Shown here: in pieces, positions 11,511 through 34,457 of the stretch
How positions within the stretch are numbered: position 1 is the stretch's first letter
Layout of the letters: the number at the start of each line of letters is the position of its first letter
Origin: Paragorgia papillata
Taxonomy: Eukaryota; Cnidaria; Anthozoa; Scleralcyonacea; Coralliidae
Length of the DNA stretch: 64,000 nt
Direction of reading: 5' to 3'
Assembly: GCA_035771165.1 (NCBI GenBank)
Contig: JAWNZC010000470.1
Coordinates: 1,610,001-1,674,000 of the forward strand
Translations under genes and position numbers: made by a program
Notes under the pieces: generated by a model
Databases searched by the model: none
Told to the model about the DNA's origin: nothing
The model's input: only the letters and a program-made list of their open reading frames with translations

Positions 11511-11750
11511 GGGGCTGTTTACATGAGCTGGGCTAGCCCGGTTTATAACTGCATGGGCTCACGCAATTGATTAGGATTTCACTGTGGATTTGAAACTCGC
11601 GTAAACTAAATGTACAAAGAAGAATTGGTTTAGTTTAGATGTAAACGAATCCTAACGTTGATTAAAATATCTTTCTGTGGCCGAGGAAAGAATTTCGTGG
11701 CACGAGTCAGCCCGGTTAGCCAGGCTAGCCCAGCTCATGTAAACAGCCCC
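11511..11750. mobile_element. Harbinger-like MITE with TAA duplication
   Basis: GGGGCTGTTTACATGAGCTG and its inverse are the ends, and TAA flanks both sides (11508-11510, 11751-11753). The subterminal GGCTAGCCCGG words resemble those of 2391-2986. Confidence 0.7.
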
Positions 11751-12478
11751 TAAAAGACATCGTCTTTTCTACAAGGTGTTAAAGCAAAAGTGAAAATAAG
11801 ACATATCTTAGGAAATGGTGTATGCATATTGGACATGCATGTACTGATTACTAGGTGCTTCACTGAATTTCTAGTTAGGGTTTGTGTTGGAGTCGGTAAA
11901 CTTTTATTCAAACAGGGTTACCCAGTCAGTATAAAAAATACTGGTATCAAGAGGGGTCCTGTTAAAAGATTTTACCATCAATTATGAAATACTGGTATTA
12001 AAAACATTCTATAAGATTATACTAATAAATTACAAATAATACATCCATTAAAATAAAACGATTTCTTGGCATAGGAAGACGAAGTACCTGGGTTATGTCA
12101 GACATGAAATTATAACCAGGTGCTTCACTGGATCTGAAATATCCTTTACCTACTTTCGTGAGTCATCCAATCTCATAACAATGCAAGCAAAGGTCTTCTG
12201 CGTAAACGTGTCTTTATGGATAACGGGCAAGATAAAAGGACATACAGGAAGAATTAGAGAAATAGATAATAAATCAAATTCACTCAAAGCTATTGTTTAC
12301 TTTTTTAAGTTTATTATTATATTTCTACGTTTTTATAGAACATTTTTGTCATTTTTTAATCCTATATAAAACTATAATTTCATTTAAAAATACAAAATAT
12401 TTTATCGATATATATATATGTTATCCCATTCCTAGCTTTTGCTGCCAATTTTTCATTCAAGAGGCTAGATTACACAAG

Positions 12479-21655
<9,177 letters not shown>

Positions 21656-22289
21656 TTTTTAAACTAGTTTTTATCTCCAGGCGAACAACCCTAAAAGTAA
21701 TTGTAAAAAAACTAACTGCTAAACAATCAACTCTTGTTTACTTCAACATGCTTGCTTGCTTAGTTTCTATGCTTGCTTTCGTAGATAATTAGTTAATGAA
21801 CTCTCGCTCATTGGCTGCAATCTCGCGTCATAGTCTAACGGATGATGATTGCGTTAACTGGGCGCGTGCACATTAGCATTGTCACGTGTACAAACCAGTT
21901 TTACTCGAACCGTCAGTTAACTCGTTCCAGGTCTCCGTGCGTGTCGATCGTAATTAGCCCAGCATCCCCAGCATTAGCCTTTGCAACATTAACTACAATC
22001 TTGGACAAAACGGTTGTTACACTTAACAAAAAAATCGCATCAGTCTTGTTAAATGTAGTGTTTTTTGTTTATCCCCCTCCCCCCTTTCAATGTTGATTTC
22101 TACAGAGAAAATTGGGCCAAAAGTGGTTTCTTGCAATTAGGAACAACATTGCACAGGGGGGCGGGGGATTTTTTTGCTAAAGTGGTAAAAATATCTAATT
22201 CAAGTGTGGATGATTTTTGAGGGCAGTGTAACAACAGGTTTTGTCCAAGATTGTAGCTTGTATAAGTTAGTTTCAGAAATTGCAGCTTG
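21656..22289. other. Upstream flank of the PLK gene
   Basis: Includes a possible 5'UTR acceptor just above the ATG (TTACTTTTAG on the minus strand), a CACGTG word near 21883, and inverted words around TTGGACAAAACGG (22000) and TTTTGTCCAAGATTG (22237). No clear core promoter. Confidence 0.35.
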
Positions 22290-22405
22290 ATGTTAGTAAT
22301 AATTGTCAGTTGTTCAGAAGGTTGCGGGTTCGAGTCCCGCTTAGAGCTCCGAGTTTTTCTGAGTATTACCAACGAACACAGCTTGTACAGCAAACAACTG
22401 ACAAT
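22290..22405. repeat. tRNA-like box B inside an inverted repeat
   Basis: GCGGGTTCGAGTCCCGC (near 22323-22339) is a perfect T-arm/box B stem. It lies in the loop between TAATAATTGTCAGTTGTT and its exact inverse. No box A or tRNA 5' half was found, so it is a tRNA-derived SINE or tRNA relic, not a tRNA gene. Confidence 0.5.
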
Positions 22406-22455
22406 TATTAGCTTGTATAATTTAACAACTGATTACAACAACAGCTAGTATAGCG

Positions 22456-23166
22456 CTAGAACGGTGAATGTAAAAGGCGGAATGGCATGCGGAATGAAAA
22501 ATAAAAAAAATAATATAAAATACCCGTTATATGATAACGCGGGGACAATGAGAAAACTCGAATTAATTTTATATATAGTATATATGGTTCTTTCCATTCT
22601 GATTTCTCATGATAAGCTTTAATTTGGTGTATCGTGTGTGCCGATTAGTTGATTATTGAAGAAATTATTAAAGGTGAAATATTTGCTTTGCGAATCTATG
22701 AATCCGCGAAGATGAAGTGGTGATACCTTCACACACAATGGTGAAGAAATAGGTCATCAAAATATGTGAAAGATGTCAAACGAATGCAGCCATCGAGGTT
22801 GATAACGATAAACAAAACAGAATTCTTGAAATCGATCCGTGAACAAACTTACGTTTTCTTTCTAGACAACCATCGAGACAAGCACGTCAATTTAAAAAAA
22901 CAATAGAATCAAATCGAATCCGTTCGAATCACCGAATTCGTCAATTCGATAAGAAATCAGAATGGAAAGAACCATATATAATATATATGGACTTAATTCG
23001 AGTTTTCTCATTGTTCCCGCGTTATTTGGTTCCCGCGTTATCAAATAACGCGGTAATTTGGTTCCCACGTTATCAAATAACGCGGTATTTTTTATTTTTT
23101 AAATTTTATTCCGCATGCCATTCCGCAGAGTCATTCCTCCTTTTACATTCACCGGCGCTGGAACAC
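22456..23166. mobile_element. Foldback element with ~190-bp arms
   Basis: The ends ACGGTGAATGTAAAAGG and CCTTTTACATTCACCG are inverted. The arms continue through GGAATGGCATGCGGAAT and CGAATTAATTTTATATATAG-like sequence. A TATCAAATAACGCGGTA unit is tandemly repeated near the right arm. Confidence 0.8.
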
Positions 23167-24376
23167 TGTAACTCGGGTGCCTACACAAATAATTAATTTA
23201 TAGAAATACCCATTTATTGCAAACCATGAAAAGCTTGTGGCCGTAAAATAATTATTTTTTCCCCAGTTTTTGGCTGGCGATAATCAGTTGCATTTATTGT
23301 ATATTATTGTTGTTTTCTTACAAGTTAAGCATCTTGTCTTCAATTAAAATAAGAGAAACTTTATAACGGATCAGAGTGTCGAGATAAATAAAAGGGGAGA
23401 AGAGAAGACATGTAAACGCAAAATCCACAAAAAATGCTGAATTAATCGATGAACCAAACTAATCTTTTCTTAATATAATACTATTATCGCCATGTAAACT
23501 TTCAAAGAATGATTTCTTTTGTTGCGTTATTAATTTTGTATACATGTCTGGTCAAGGAATTGTTAATCACAAATGTACATGTCACTTGTTAACACAAACG
23601 ACAATTATAAGATACAAAAGCTAAAACGTGTTGTCTGGTAAAACAATTTGATAATTAACATGCTTTAATTCCGTTTTGTAACTTTTAAATGAGTTTTTAC
23701 TTTTGCAAAGCTAGCTCGTCGTGCATAACATTTGAAGTAAAGTTTCTGAACATTCTCCATGCACAGCTTTACTAATATTTTTTCATTGTCTTTTTGTGTT
23801 CTGTTCCGCCCCGTTCCGCTCCGCTCCGACCCGCACAAAAGAAATATATATTCTTTATTCCGTGCATACGATGCCTTCTCAACTAATGTTACAAAACGTC
23901 TTTTTGACTCTAACAAGGAAAGATCATAATTATTGTGTAATAATAAGAAGGGTAATCTCAACTGTTTTTGGCAACCGTAAATTAAATGACGTCTTTTTTG
24001 CTGTTAACATCAGACCTGATTAAATCTATTTAGACGTTTGCAATGTTACACAATGGCACATACTAATTAGACCAGGCTAGTCAATAGACAACCCGCGTAC
24101 AGATGTTTTATTTATCAGTATAGCATCACATTTCTCTATTTCCGCAAGCTCTCGTTCGTATTTCCTAACTCTATATATAGAAACATTGAAAGTATTTTAA
24201 CAACATGTAAATAATATAAAAGCACACCTGCGAACAGGCTCTGACTCCTCTGAGTCTGCCGACAGTCTGCTCGCAGGCTCAATATTAAACTGCCAATATA
24301 TATATATATATAATAATTGGTTTTTAATTTTGTGACTTTATTTAATGTTGGACAACTATTATAATTAGATTGTTAC
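23167..24376. other. Intergenic, no recognised gene
   Basis: AT-rich sequence with a CCGCTCCGCTCCG run near 23812. Open frames on both strands lack family resemblance. Confidence 0.4.
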
Positions 24377-24901
24377 CTTTCCTGTCCCTGGATTCTTGGT
24401 TTTGTCTTTGACGTGAACTACAGCAAACCAGATCTTGTAAATCTTCATGCCAATAAATACGTTTCGAAAGATCACCGTCTCACTCAAAAATGTCTATATT
24501 AGTCAATTTAATAACTAGCTAATTTAAATAATTTTAACTATATTAATTAATGTTGTTTATATTTTCATAAAGGTGCCAGCCATCGTATCTTGGATATACT
24601 AACGGAATATTTCTTTATAAAATGTGTTACATTATCTTATGCTTTGTCAAGACAGGTTAACTATCATGTTTTGCAGGTAGCCGGATTGCAACAATGAAGG
24701 CAGAACCTGCAACTATTCTGGACAGCGGTACATTGAAACTAGTGATATAAGGATATAACTGAGCCAGTTCGTAACTCGACTGCGTATCAAAATGATGCGT
24801 TCTGCTTTGAGATAAAACTTATTTCAATCTAGAACATCAGGCTAAGACCGCAGGGTTCAATTTCATTTTTATTAAAACTTTCGAATTCGTTTGACAGAAA
24901 C

Positions 24902-25499
24902 TACCCTGCGAGCAGAGCCTTCTTTTCCTTATTTCTTCGCTGAGAGAGAGGAAGAAAAGAAGGCTCTGCCGTATTCGTGTTTGGCTATAAAGAGGGTCCC
25001 CAGTATATATACGTAGGCTTCTTAAATCCCGAATCCCGTTCGATATTTGCTACTCTTCCCGTATCCCGGTAAGTTTGGTTAGCTGATCCAATCCCGACCA
25101 ACCTCTTCATTATTTAGAAATCCCGAATCCCTTTGTTCAATTCTCTTTATTTCCCGAATCACGACAGCAAATATTTCTAGATCTCGTTTCCCGCCGTTTT
25201 TTGAAATCCCGAATCTCGTCCATTTTTTCTCGTCTATCCCGTTTCTCGTTATCAAAATAATCCTTATCCCCCAAGCCGTTTTAGCTCCAAGATTTAGGAC
25301 GAAGTAACCCGTTTAACCGGTTCTTGTCTTGTTTTCTGCACTGATTTGGACTGGGTTCGAGATTGTAACATGCAAGCAACTGACATGCATGCGCAATGGA
25401 ACCACGCAGTCACGAGTACAGCAGAGCCTTGTAGAGCCTTCTTTTCTTCCTCTCTCTCAGCGAAGAAATAAGGAAAAGAAGGCTCTGCTCGCAGGGTAC
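24902..25499. mobile_element. TIR element, ACCCTGCGAGCAGAGCC ends
   Basis: TIRs of about 65 bp start ACCCTGCGAGCAGAGCC and continue through the CTTATTTCTTCGCTGAGAGA block. The interior (25030-25260) is a degenerate ATCCCGAATCCCG repeat. The TIR start matches the middle element at 41408-43648. Confidence 0.75.
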
Positions 25500-25756
25500 A
25501 CTAGTGTCACCAGCAGAGGCAACTATTGGCAATACATCGAAGAGCTTCTAAACTGAAATACAGGAATGGACTAGGACGAGCGAGTAACTAAATTATTTAA
25601 ATTAGTTTTTATTTCTAATTCTTATTTTTAAGTTTGGGAGTTTTAATATTAGTCATATTAGTGGGAGGTTGGAAGGTTAATAAGTTAAAACTATATAAGC
25701 AGTATGCTAACTTGCTAGTTTGTCAGGTTAGCTGTCAAGACCATGGTTGGAGATCA

Positions 25757-26830
25757 GTTTTCGCATATCTGGTAGTTGCCTGTCAAGAAAGGCGGACCTG
25801 GACGCTGAAACACACATTGGTCTAAATTCAGCGAGTGTTGCTTTTGGACGACCAACACCAAGATGAAGGTCTACAAAGCCATAATCCGCTAGCAACTCTG
25901 CTGTATAGCTCAGCTCAGAGGCTTGGACCACTTACAATCACCACGTCAATGGCGATGCATGCCTCCGCCGTATTCTCAACAGGGGCCTTTAGCAAACACA
26001 ACGGGAAGGTCGTCAGTAACGTCCTTCGTACAAAATAAATTTACATCTAAAACAAGAACAATGAACAATTTGAAGTCCCAAGAGTAATTCCTGCATCGTC
26101 CTAGTTGTGCATAAACGTCAACTGACGCATCTTCACGTATTCATGACGACGTATACCTTAACACATTGAACAGTGAAAGTTGTTGGGTGAATTTGACGTT
26201 AACCACTAACCTATATCAGTGATAGCGGACAGCATCTTTTAGAAGCCCGCGCAAGCATTTTGAAGGTGCATGATTTATTTTAAATGTCGTAATTCAGATT
26301 TCTCGCTTCGTTCGAGCTTTGTTTGGAATCTTTGAAAGGTGGTGTTTAATAATGGTTAACGTCATCCAACAACTTTCATTGTGTAATACGTCGTTGTGCG
26401 TACGCTAAGATGCTTTTGTTGAGGTTCATTTTTTTGATTTTATAAGTGTATGAAAGACGGCGTCGTCACTGACGTTCCCGTTGACTAGCTTTGCTAAAGG
26501 TCCCTAACATCAAGTGGCAAGACAGGCGGACTAACACCAGTGTTAGTAGAAGAGGCTAATATATCACTAGCATTGAATCCATGATCATCAAGAACCAACT
26601 TCGTTGGGCGGGTCGCCATATTGTGCGTATTGCCCGCGTCCAGGGTGGGCAACAATTAACAATGTGCCATCATGCAACCACGAGATCTGGGAACGACTGG
26701 CCAACGATACCGGGCTGGAGACATGCTGTAAGAAAAAAAAGACATCGATCAACAGGCTGTCAACACAACTCCCACGTCAACAGAATTCAGATTCCCAGTC
26801 TGTCAACAAACTTGCCTCTCGATAATTGGT
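25757..26830 (+). mobile_element. LINE reverse-transcriptase remnant split by a MITE
   Basis: Across frames one reads GSCLSRKADLDAE, LNSASVAFGR, TKMKVYKA, then after the MITE (25981-26505) NIKWQDRRTNTS and SIESMIIKNQLRWAG, the familiar C-terminal part of a LINE polyprotein. It has stops and frameshifts, so it is dead. A CAA microsatellite follows at 26907-26953. Confidence 0.75.
25981..26505. mobile_element. MITE inserted in a LINE remnant, AAC duplication
   Basis: The ends AGGGGCCTTTAGC and GCTAAAGGTCCCT are inverted, with AAC on both sides (25978-25980, 26506-26508). Removing it restores the expected LINE reading LRRILN-IKWQD across the site. Confidence 0.8.
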
Positions 26831-26905
26831 CTCCATAGTCATCAACGAACTCACCAACTTTAAAATTACCAAAGTAGACATCTTACTCGTTATCGAGGGA
26901 TTGTT

Positions 26906-26906
<1 letters not shown>

Positions 26907-26952
<46 letters not shown>

Positions 26953-26953
26953 C
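26907..26953. repeat. CAA trinucleotide microsatellite
   Basis: About fifteen CAA units, possibly the LINE 3' tail. A solo CCTCGTACCCAGG end of the 9-bp-TSD family follows near 26968. Confidence 0.85.
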
Positions 26954-26989
26954 CACAAGCTCCTACCTCGTACCCAGGCGGTTTTTTTG

Positions 26990-27661
26990 GGGGAGGAAGG
27001 TGTCGCCCGAAGGGTCTGATCATGAGTACCACTAAAATCAATGTGTATCGTGTTTAGCTGCCCTCCATCCTAAACAGCTGCAAGACATGAACTACCAATC
27101 GTCGTTACGTCCATTTATTGGAAAAGTACAAATGAAATGAACTGAAATAAACTGAAATAAACTATAGCTCATCAATATATTCTCTCCTTGTAGAGAACGT
27201 GGATATTTTATTTTAGTCACTTGGTCTGATGATGACTTTGGAATAAAGTTACCATTTCATTCTTTTGTCTTGTTTTTTATCCATTTCTTGGATTTTTCAA
27301 GATGTTCATTTACCGATTATGCTTTATATAATTTTTTTAAATTAAGTTACGTTCAAAAACTTTCAAGCAAAAGTTGGTTGCGTTATTTTGGAATTTGTAG
27401 TTTGTTTTAAAAACTTACAGTAAAAGTTTTTATATGTCTACATATACCGCGGCTACGGGCGCTAGTCACAGGCACCAAACCCTTGTAAACTCCGCAGCTG
27501 GTACGCTAGGACTGGGATCTAGTCAAACGGAAGAACGTCAACAAAAAAGTTTCGTCATTTCGTTCGATGACGGTCGACAAAGAACGATGATTATTTGTGT
27601 TTGTAGTTTCTGTTAGTTGTATAGCTCTTAATGCTTGGCAATCAAGTTCCCTGCTAGAACT
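26990..27661. other. Upstream flank of the ankyrin/SOCS gene
   Basis: Contains a degraded hammerhead-like segment at 27225-27262 (CUGAUGAUGACUUUG without a complete GAAA core). No clear TATA box; the first exon's ATG has an in-frame stop at 27629-27631. Confidence 0.4.
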
Positions 27662-30600
27662 ATGGATGAAGATACTGCTTACCAAATACCAATTCCTCCT
27701 CCATTACCTCAAATACAGGCTGGTCTTTCAGTCAGTGGTGAGATAATAGAAAGGCTGCTTCACAGCTGTAGGGAAGGAAACGTAAATAAGGTATGGAATG
27801 ACGTCATTTTATATTCTAGCGATGTTTGGGTTTGATTTGACTTTATTTCGGATGACATATAAGATAATAATAATAATGAGATGTACTATTCGAGATATTA
27901 ATTCTCATATCTAAAATATGAACGCGTTTTTATTCAGGTCTGGGGAAACCCCTGAACAGGGAAATTAGTATTATAAATAAATTTATTATTTTATAATACA
28001 TACATGTATAAATATCAAAAAATTTTAAGATATCCTAATCCCTTATTTTAGCCCTAACCCTAACCTTAAAGCCTAACTATATTAATAATGCTTTCTTAAA
28101 AATAAACTTTATTAGATTTATCAGTGGTAACAGTCTGTGTGATGTCATTTCGGATTTTATAATTATAAAACTTCACCCAATAATTTTTTTGTCTTCATAC
28201 AATTTATAATCAATCTATTGTACTTTTTATCATGGTTTTATATAGACAGATTCAGTAAATTGTCTGCCAGAGTAAAAAAAAAGTATTTAGTATTTTGGAA
28301 GGAATGGGTCAATTAATTAAGTTTCTAATTAATGTACATGTAGTTTCTAATTAACCCATTCCAGCCTAGATGGCATTGACAATTAGTGAGATTACATGGT
28401 GGCATAGTTGTGTGGTTCTATCCATGAGAGAAATTAGAAATAAGATACTACTGTGTATATGTGGGAGGGTAGGCCGTGCATGTGTTCAGAACCCAGATCG
28501 CAGAGTTGGGCAGTTTTCACTGAGATTTTAGGTGCTTAGAATGTCAGGTGCCTTCAGGGATGCAAGACAGGGGCACAGGGTAGGGGCACAAGACAGGGGC
28601 ACACTCAGTGAAATTTTGAATTGGTTAGGAAAGGTTCTGTACAGTACTTCACTATTTCAATTTCTTTTTGGGGCACCATGACTATGCAGACTTTAAGCTA
28701 GTGCCATTTGTTTTCAGGTGCAGCATCCTGGCATGTCAGAGCAACAGTTATCTTGGGGGTATCTTGCCCCATTCTGCTCTCTGGGTGAGAACTGTTGACT
28801 GGCTTCATGCATGATCACCCAGTCCACCCTGGTATGTGTGTTGTGGCAAGTTAAGATCAGATTTGAGTGAATACCATGCACCCCCCCCCCCCCCCTACAA
28901 TTTGATATTGGAAATTTTGATATTTGTTGGAAAAAAGAAATTCCTAGGCCATGCATATGGCTTGCCTTGCAACCCCTAAATGGTATGCACCTGTCAGAAA
29001 ATTTTGGACTTGAGCCCCCCTGTTGAACAGCAGTCCCACAACGCCACTACTGTCAGAAAAAAAAAAGAAGATGCATAAACTATTAAATAAAATGGGTCCC
29101 GAATCACTCACTAATCGTTTTACTTATAAAAGTGAGATGACAATTAACTATAACCTTCGAGACATTTCAAGTAGTCTTTGTTTACCAAAACCGCGTACTA
29201 ATAATATGAAAAATAGTTTCAATTGTACATGCAGTATGACAGAGCACATTCCTTTGGAATTCTATTCCAAAAGAAATTAGGGAAAGCAAATCCCTTTCTT
29301 CCTTTCAAAAGAAAATCACTGCTCACATTGATAGTAATAGTAAATAGATTTACCTGTAAATAGATTACTGTAATAATATCTCATATTTTGTAAATAGCTC
29401 TAAAGCCCTAATCAAACAAGAACGCAATTCATCGCAAGTTGGCAGTAAGAATTTCTGTGGCGGTCGTTCAAACACCCAAATTAACAAAATAAAGGTTTCA
29501 TGAGTGTTTTAAACAAGTTTTAACTTTGTCACGGTACATAATATTTTCAGGAAACTATTCAGAGCGGCTGGCTGAGATAGCGTGACTGCCAACTTGCGAT
29601 GATTTGCGTTCTCGTTTGATTACCTGTAGGGCTTAATCACTATATTCTTCTACATGTTCACTTTTGCACACACCCCTCATGGAAATCAGCTTCGGTTGAC
29701 AGGGACAGCATGTTTAAATAAAGTGAACTATCTATCTATCCCAACAGGAAGTAATGTATTCCCAACCTCCTGCTACACAAATTACTCTAAGTGCCCCTCC
29801 TGATCATTTTCTGATTCACCACTCCTACTCATAAAAAATGCACAGCTTGTAGCCATGTAGCTAATTGTATGGTAAGACATATTCAACAGTGAAAAATGTG
29901 ACTGCAGGATTGTTCACAGTGATCGAGTCACATGCAGAGAAGTCTAATGTGAGAAGCCTAGAATAGATTGCAGTGGTTCTATCAGAGACTCAGAGTATAA
30001 GTATGGGATATCTTCACAATAAATTATGACATGATCCCTGGATGAAGATGCACACTAACTGTTAAGATTGGAGCTAATGTGTAGTGGTGGCAGAATTATA
30101 TTGGATGGGGCTAATTTGTGTATTTTGCCCCCCTCCAGCAAATTTTAGGCCTTTCTTAGCCCCATTGTTGAAGATATTGGGTGGTGGGGCTTATAGCCCC
30201 TTCTTATAGAAATATTGGGGGGTATAGCCCCCTAGCCCCCCCCCCCCCTATTCCACTGCCCTTGGATTGGAGTGCTGATTATGAAGAGTAAACCTTTAAG
30301 CTACTGTACATTCAAAAACTTTTTGAGCTACAGTAGAGTAGTGTTGAATATCAATTGATTTGAGGTCTTTTCTTGATACAGAAAATTAAATAAAATAAAA
30401 TAAGTAAATTAAATTTGTCTAGCTGTCATATTATAGAATAGATGTCATACTGTAAAATAATAAAACTGGGATATGGTGCTCTTGCATGCGAATGAAAGGG
30501 TAAAACATGATTAAAACTCTTTGGGTACTTTAATCTTATATTTATACTGTATATTACATGGTATAGTTTTTTTAAGAAAGTGTTTATTTTGAACTAAATA

Positions 30601-33600
30601 TGTCAATGCATAAAAACATACTTTAACAATTTGCTACAACGGTTGGTTCACATTTTGTATACCTTTGATCATAATTATCAATGGACAATAATATTTAATT
30701 GATTAATAATTAATAGCATTAATGATAATTTGCATTAGGATCCCAAGTGAAACACAAGGTATATATAGAGAATAATACATGGATGTGTGGAAATATGAAA
30801 TTTATTTCGAGTGTTGACCAGGATATCTCACGAGTGAACGAAACGAACGAGTGACATATCCTGTTCAACACGAGAAATAAATTTCATATTTCCAAGCATC
30901 CATGTATTGTTCTGTTTATTATATAAAAAAAAATTGTCCTATTGCCTTGCAAAAATTGCATTAAACTATAGTGCTGATTCAGCGATAATCGTCACATGTG
31001 AGATTATCACTTTTATTAGTGGAGGAAAAATCAATAAAACACTCTATTTTATATAATAAATGCTGATATCACACAATGTGACTGCGATAATGAGCTCAGT
31101 TCATCAAGCTGGAGGACCTGGTGACATCTTGTATTTCAACAATAATTAGCCATAATTTGAAAATAATTTATTTTAATAATAATAATAATTTATTTTAATA
31201 ATAAGTTATTTTCGAATAATTAGCCATGATTATACTCGTACTCTTTTATTCTATATTTTGTTCTTTTTTTGTTTGCTTCTTTTTCACCCTTTTCTCCCTC
31301 TCTTTTCATAACTGACAAGTTCCTGATTTCTTAAAAAATTCTGTATTATATAAATTACAGTATTCTATTTCTAACAAAGTATACTCATGTTTATTATGAT
31401 TATTTTGTTCTGGTTTGTGAAGCTCCGTACGTTGGTACCAGAAATTGGAAGTGATATTAATTTTACATCTGGTATATTAAATGAAACATTATTGCACATT
31501 GCCACAAGAAAAGGACACACAAGTTGTATGAAATGCTTATTGGAACATAATGCTAATGTTAACTGTATTGGTGAGTGATTTCTTGCAATGGTAACTAGTT
31601 TCTTCAAAGTAGGGGGCACTTTATTTGATGAAAGAAAACCCAACTAGCAGGCATTTTGAGAAAGATCAACAAACATATATTTATACAAGCCTACTTGACA
31701 GAGTGCCCTTTTATACCCCGTATGCAGAGAAGGAGACTCTGCGTCTCTGCCAGTCTACCAAGAGCTCCACTTTCTTTCATGGGCTGATCATCCAGGAAAG
31801 TGGATGAGTCAATCGTCAATCTAGTTTCAGACTCATTATCATTAAACCGGTTATTATCTCACGCGCATGCACAATTATTGAAATTGCTGAATTTCTACGC
31901 GCCCACGGCCCCACGGTATTAATTAATTATTACACGAAACACTTGTGGTTGATATCTGGCTGATCGTTATTGATTATAACGACTAACGAGTATTATTATT
32001 GACCGGTAACCGGTTTATCGTTGGCTCGGTTACAAAGGATTAGGCGCATGCTCAATAAGAAAAGTGCAGTTCGTTGGCAGAATATCCTTCTCCGCGTGCG
32101 GGGTAAAAGGGGCACTCTGTCAGCAGGATAACTTTCTGCGGCTGCGCAGATCGCACTGTAGATCACCTTTACGGTAATAATTCCATGTCCTAAATAACCC
32201 AGGTACTTCATGAAAACCTGACCCCAACACACACCCTAATCCTAACCAATAAATTCGTGAATATAGGACATGGATTTATAACCACCTTTACAGTCAAACC
32301 GTATGTTCTTATCCGCGCGACCTTGCAATATTGATAGCAACATTGCACTTAGCAAGTTGCTAAAAATTCGCATTTTAAATATCGAACTTCACATAATATG
32401 AGGTTCTATTGAAAGTCAGAACAACTAACTCTAAGTAAACTTCATGTTATGTGAATTTCGATATTTAAAATACGAATTTTTAGCAACTTGCCAAGGAGTC
32501 GCCGTGTATCTTCAGCAAGTCAACATTGCAATGTTGCTGTCAATATTGCAAGGTCGCGCGGTAAAGAACATCCGGGTTGACTGTGAATTGTTTTGAGTGA
32601 ACGTGTACACAATAATTAGCGTCCCGAACCTAATATATGTTCCTTCATAGCATCTTAAAATCTCAAATAATTATGTGGCAGGTTATTTTAATCAACTTTG
32701 GAGGAAAGTTTTGGACGTAGAGGAATTACTATTTTCATATATATTTTTAACACAGATAAGAAAGGAAAAAATCCAGCGCATATTGCTTCAGCTGCAGGTA
32801 ATTTGGAAGCTCTTCAACTTCTGATAGAAAACCATGCAGATTTAAACAAACGTGATAAGTTTGGCAGAGGATGTTTGCATTGGGCAACAATTTTAAATCA
32901 CTTGGAATGCGTTCAAGAACTTCTTAAAGCCGGGGCAGAAGTTGTATGTGAAGGAAATTGGCAGCCATTACACGAAGCTGCAAAAGCAGGACATAATGAC
33001 ATTATTAAAGTTTTATTAGCTGCTGGCTGTGATGTGAAGAATCCATCAAAATGTAAGTATAGGAAGATAATTAAATGAAATGCATGGTTAAAAACGGCGG
33101 ATCTAGAGGAAAACTTCAACAGAGAGAATCATTAATGGCAATTTAATTCTTTAGAAGTATTTTTTTTTGTCCACTATAAGGGATTAAGTGCAAAGGGCCT
33201 ACAGTGAAAACATTTAAATGCATTTTCTACATTAATGAGCTAGGAGAGACCACTGGGAGAGACGCATTCATGCCAGGAGCATTCACTGAAAATATTAGGT
33301 CACTCTGACCTTTAATCTTTGAGTAATAAGCCCTAAGTTTGCAATTCCTAAATATTTATAAAGAATTTGAACGTCTGGTAAAAACGCTGATGACGTATGC
33401 AAGCGTGCAACTATATGACAATTGTATAACAACGACGCCAATATGCATTTCGGAATATTAGCCTTTATAATTATTCCCAGTCTTTTTTCTGTCTTCTACC
33501 CGCTCCCCGCCAATTGCACCTGGATACGACAGGTCTTTACGTTTTCTTTCACAGAAGCTACTTTTAATTCAGGTAAGTACCGTAATGAGTAATGATTTTA

Positions 33601-34402
33601 TTTAACGTCGTAAGCACAGGATGTGGTCGCCCAATCATCCGAGCCAGAGGCTCATGTTAAAAGTGCACGACATAAGTTAGACCTAAGTGTTGATTTTACG
33701 GAGGGAGGAAAACCGCAGAACCCTGCGGAAAACCCTCGAGGCCTCGAAGCACAGGAGAGACCAACTAAACTCTACTCGCATGAAATTCAAGTTCGAGAAC
33801 AGGGGTTATTCCCAGACGGTCACCCATCCAAGTACTAACCCCGTCCAATTGGGCTTAACTACAGCGGTGAGAGGCAGTGCCCTAACAGCACACGCCAACC
33901 GTAAGTTGTAGGCACGCGGGCAGTTGTGTACACCTCCCTTTTTTATCTAGTTTCGCGCGCGTTTTCTCCCAAAACGGAACGTCTCCGACTCGTGCTAGGA
34001 GAGATGGTCTTTTTTATTTTGTAATTTCATATTTGACTGTTTGAAAAGTACAACTGAATTCGGCATTTCTTTAAATTTATGGTTAACAAGTGTACATCTA
34101 AACGATAAATACTAAAAGCTTGCAGCCAGGAGTATTCATATCTTAAAATATTTATTATTGTGTTGACACTGACTGGTAATCAAACGTAAAACAACGTTTA
34201 AAAGCTATACAAATATATTTTAAACGTTGTTTTACGTTTGTATATTAGTCAGTGTCGACACAATAATAAATATTTTTAGGTAAGTGTACATTTGTTAAAG
34301 TGGATTGTAATCTGCAATTACTTCCTGGGATCTTAATTTACTAAATAAATTTCAAACAAATAATGCGAATATTTGTTTTAGTTTTATACTGTCACACATA
34401 TA

Positions 34403-34457
<55 letters not shown>

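Noticed and set aside
22100..22393. Minus-strand frame containing RDSNPQPS
   Set aside because: The motif is the translation of a tRNA T-arm.
28054..28071. Telomere tract
   Set aside because: Only two and a half CCCTAA units in an intron.
33801..33862. Functional 5S rRNA gene
   Set aside because: Only the internal promoter half matches and it continues into a SINE body.
33623..33911. Two overlapping plus-strand frames
   Set aside because: They lie inside the 5S-derived SINE and show no protein family.
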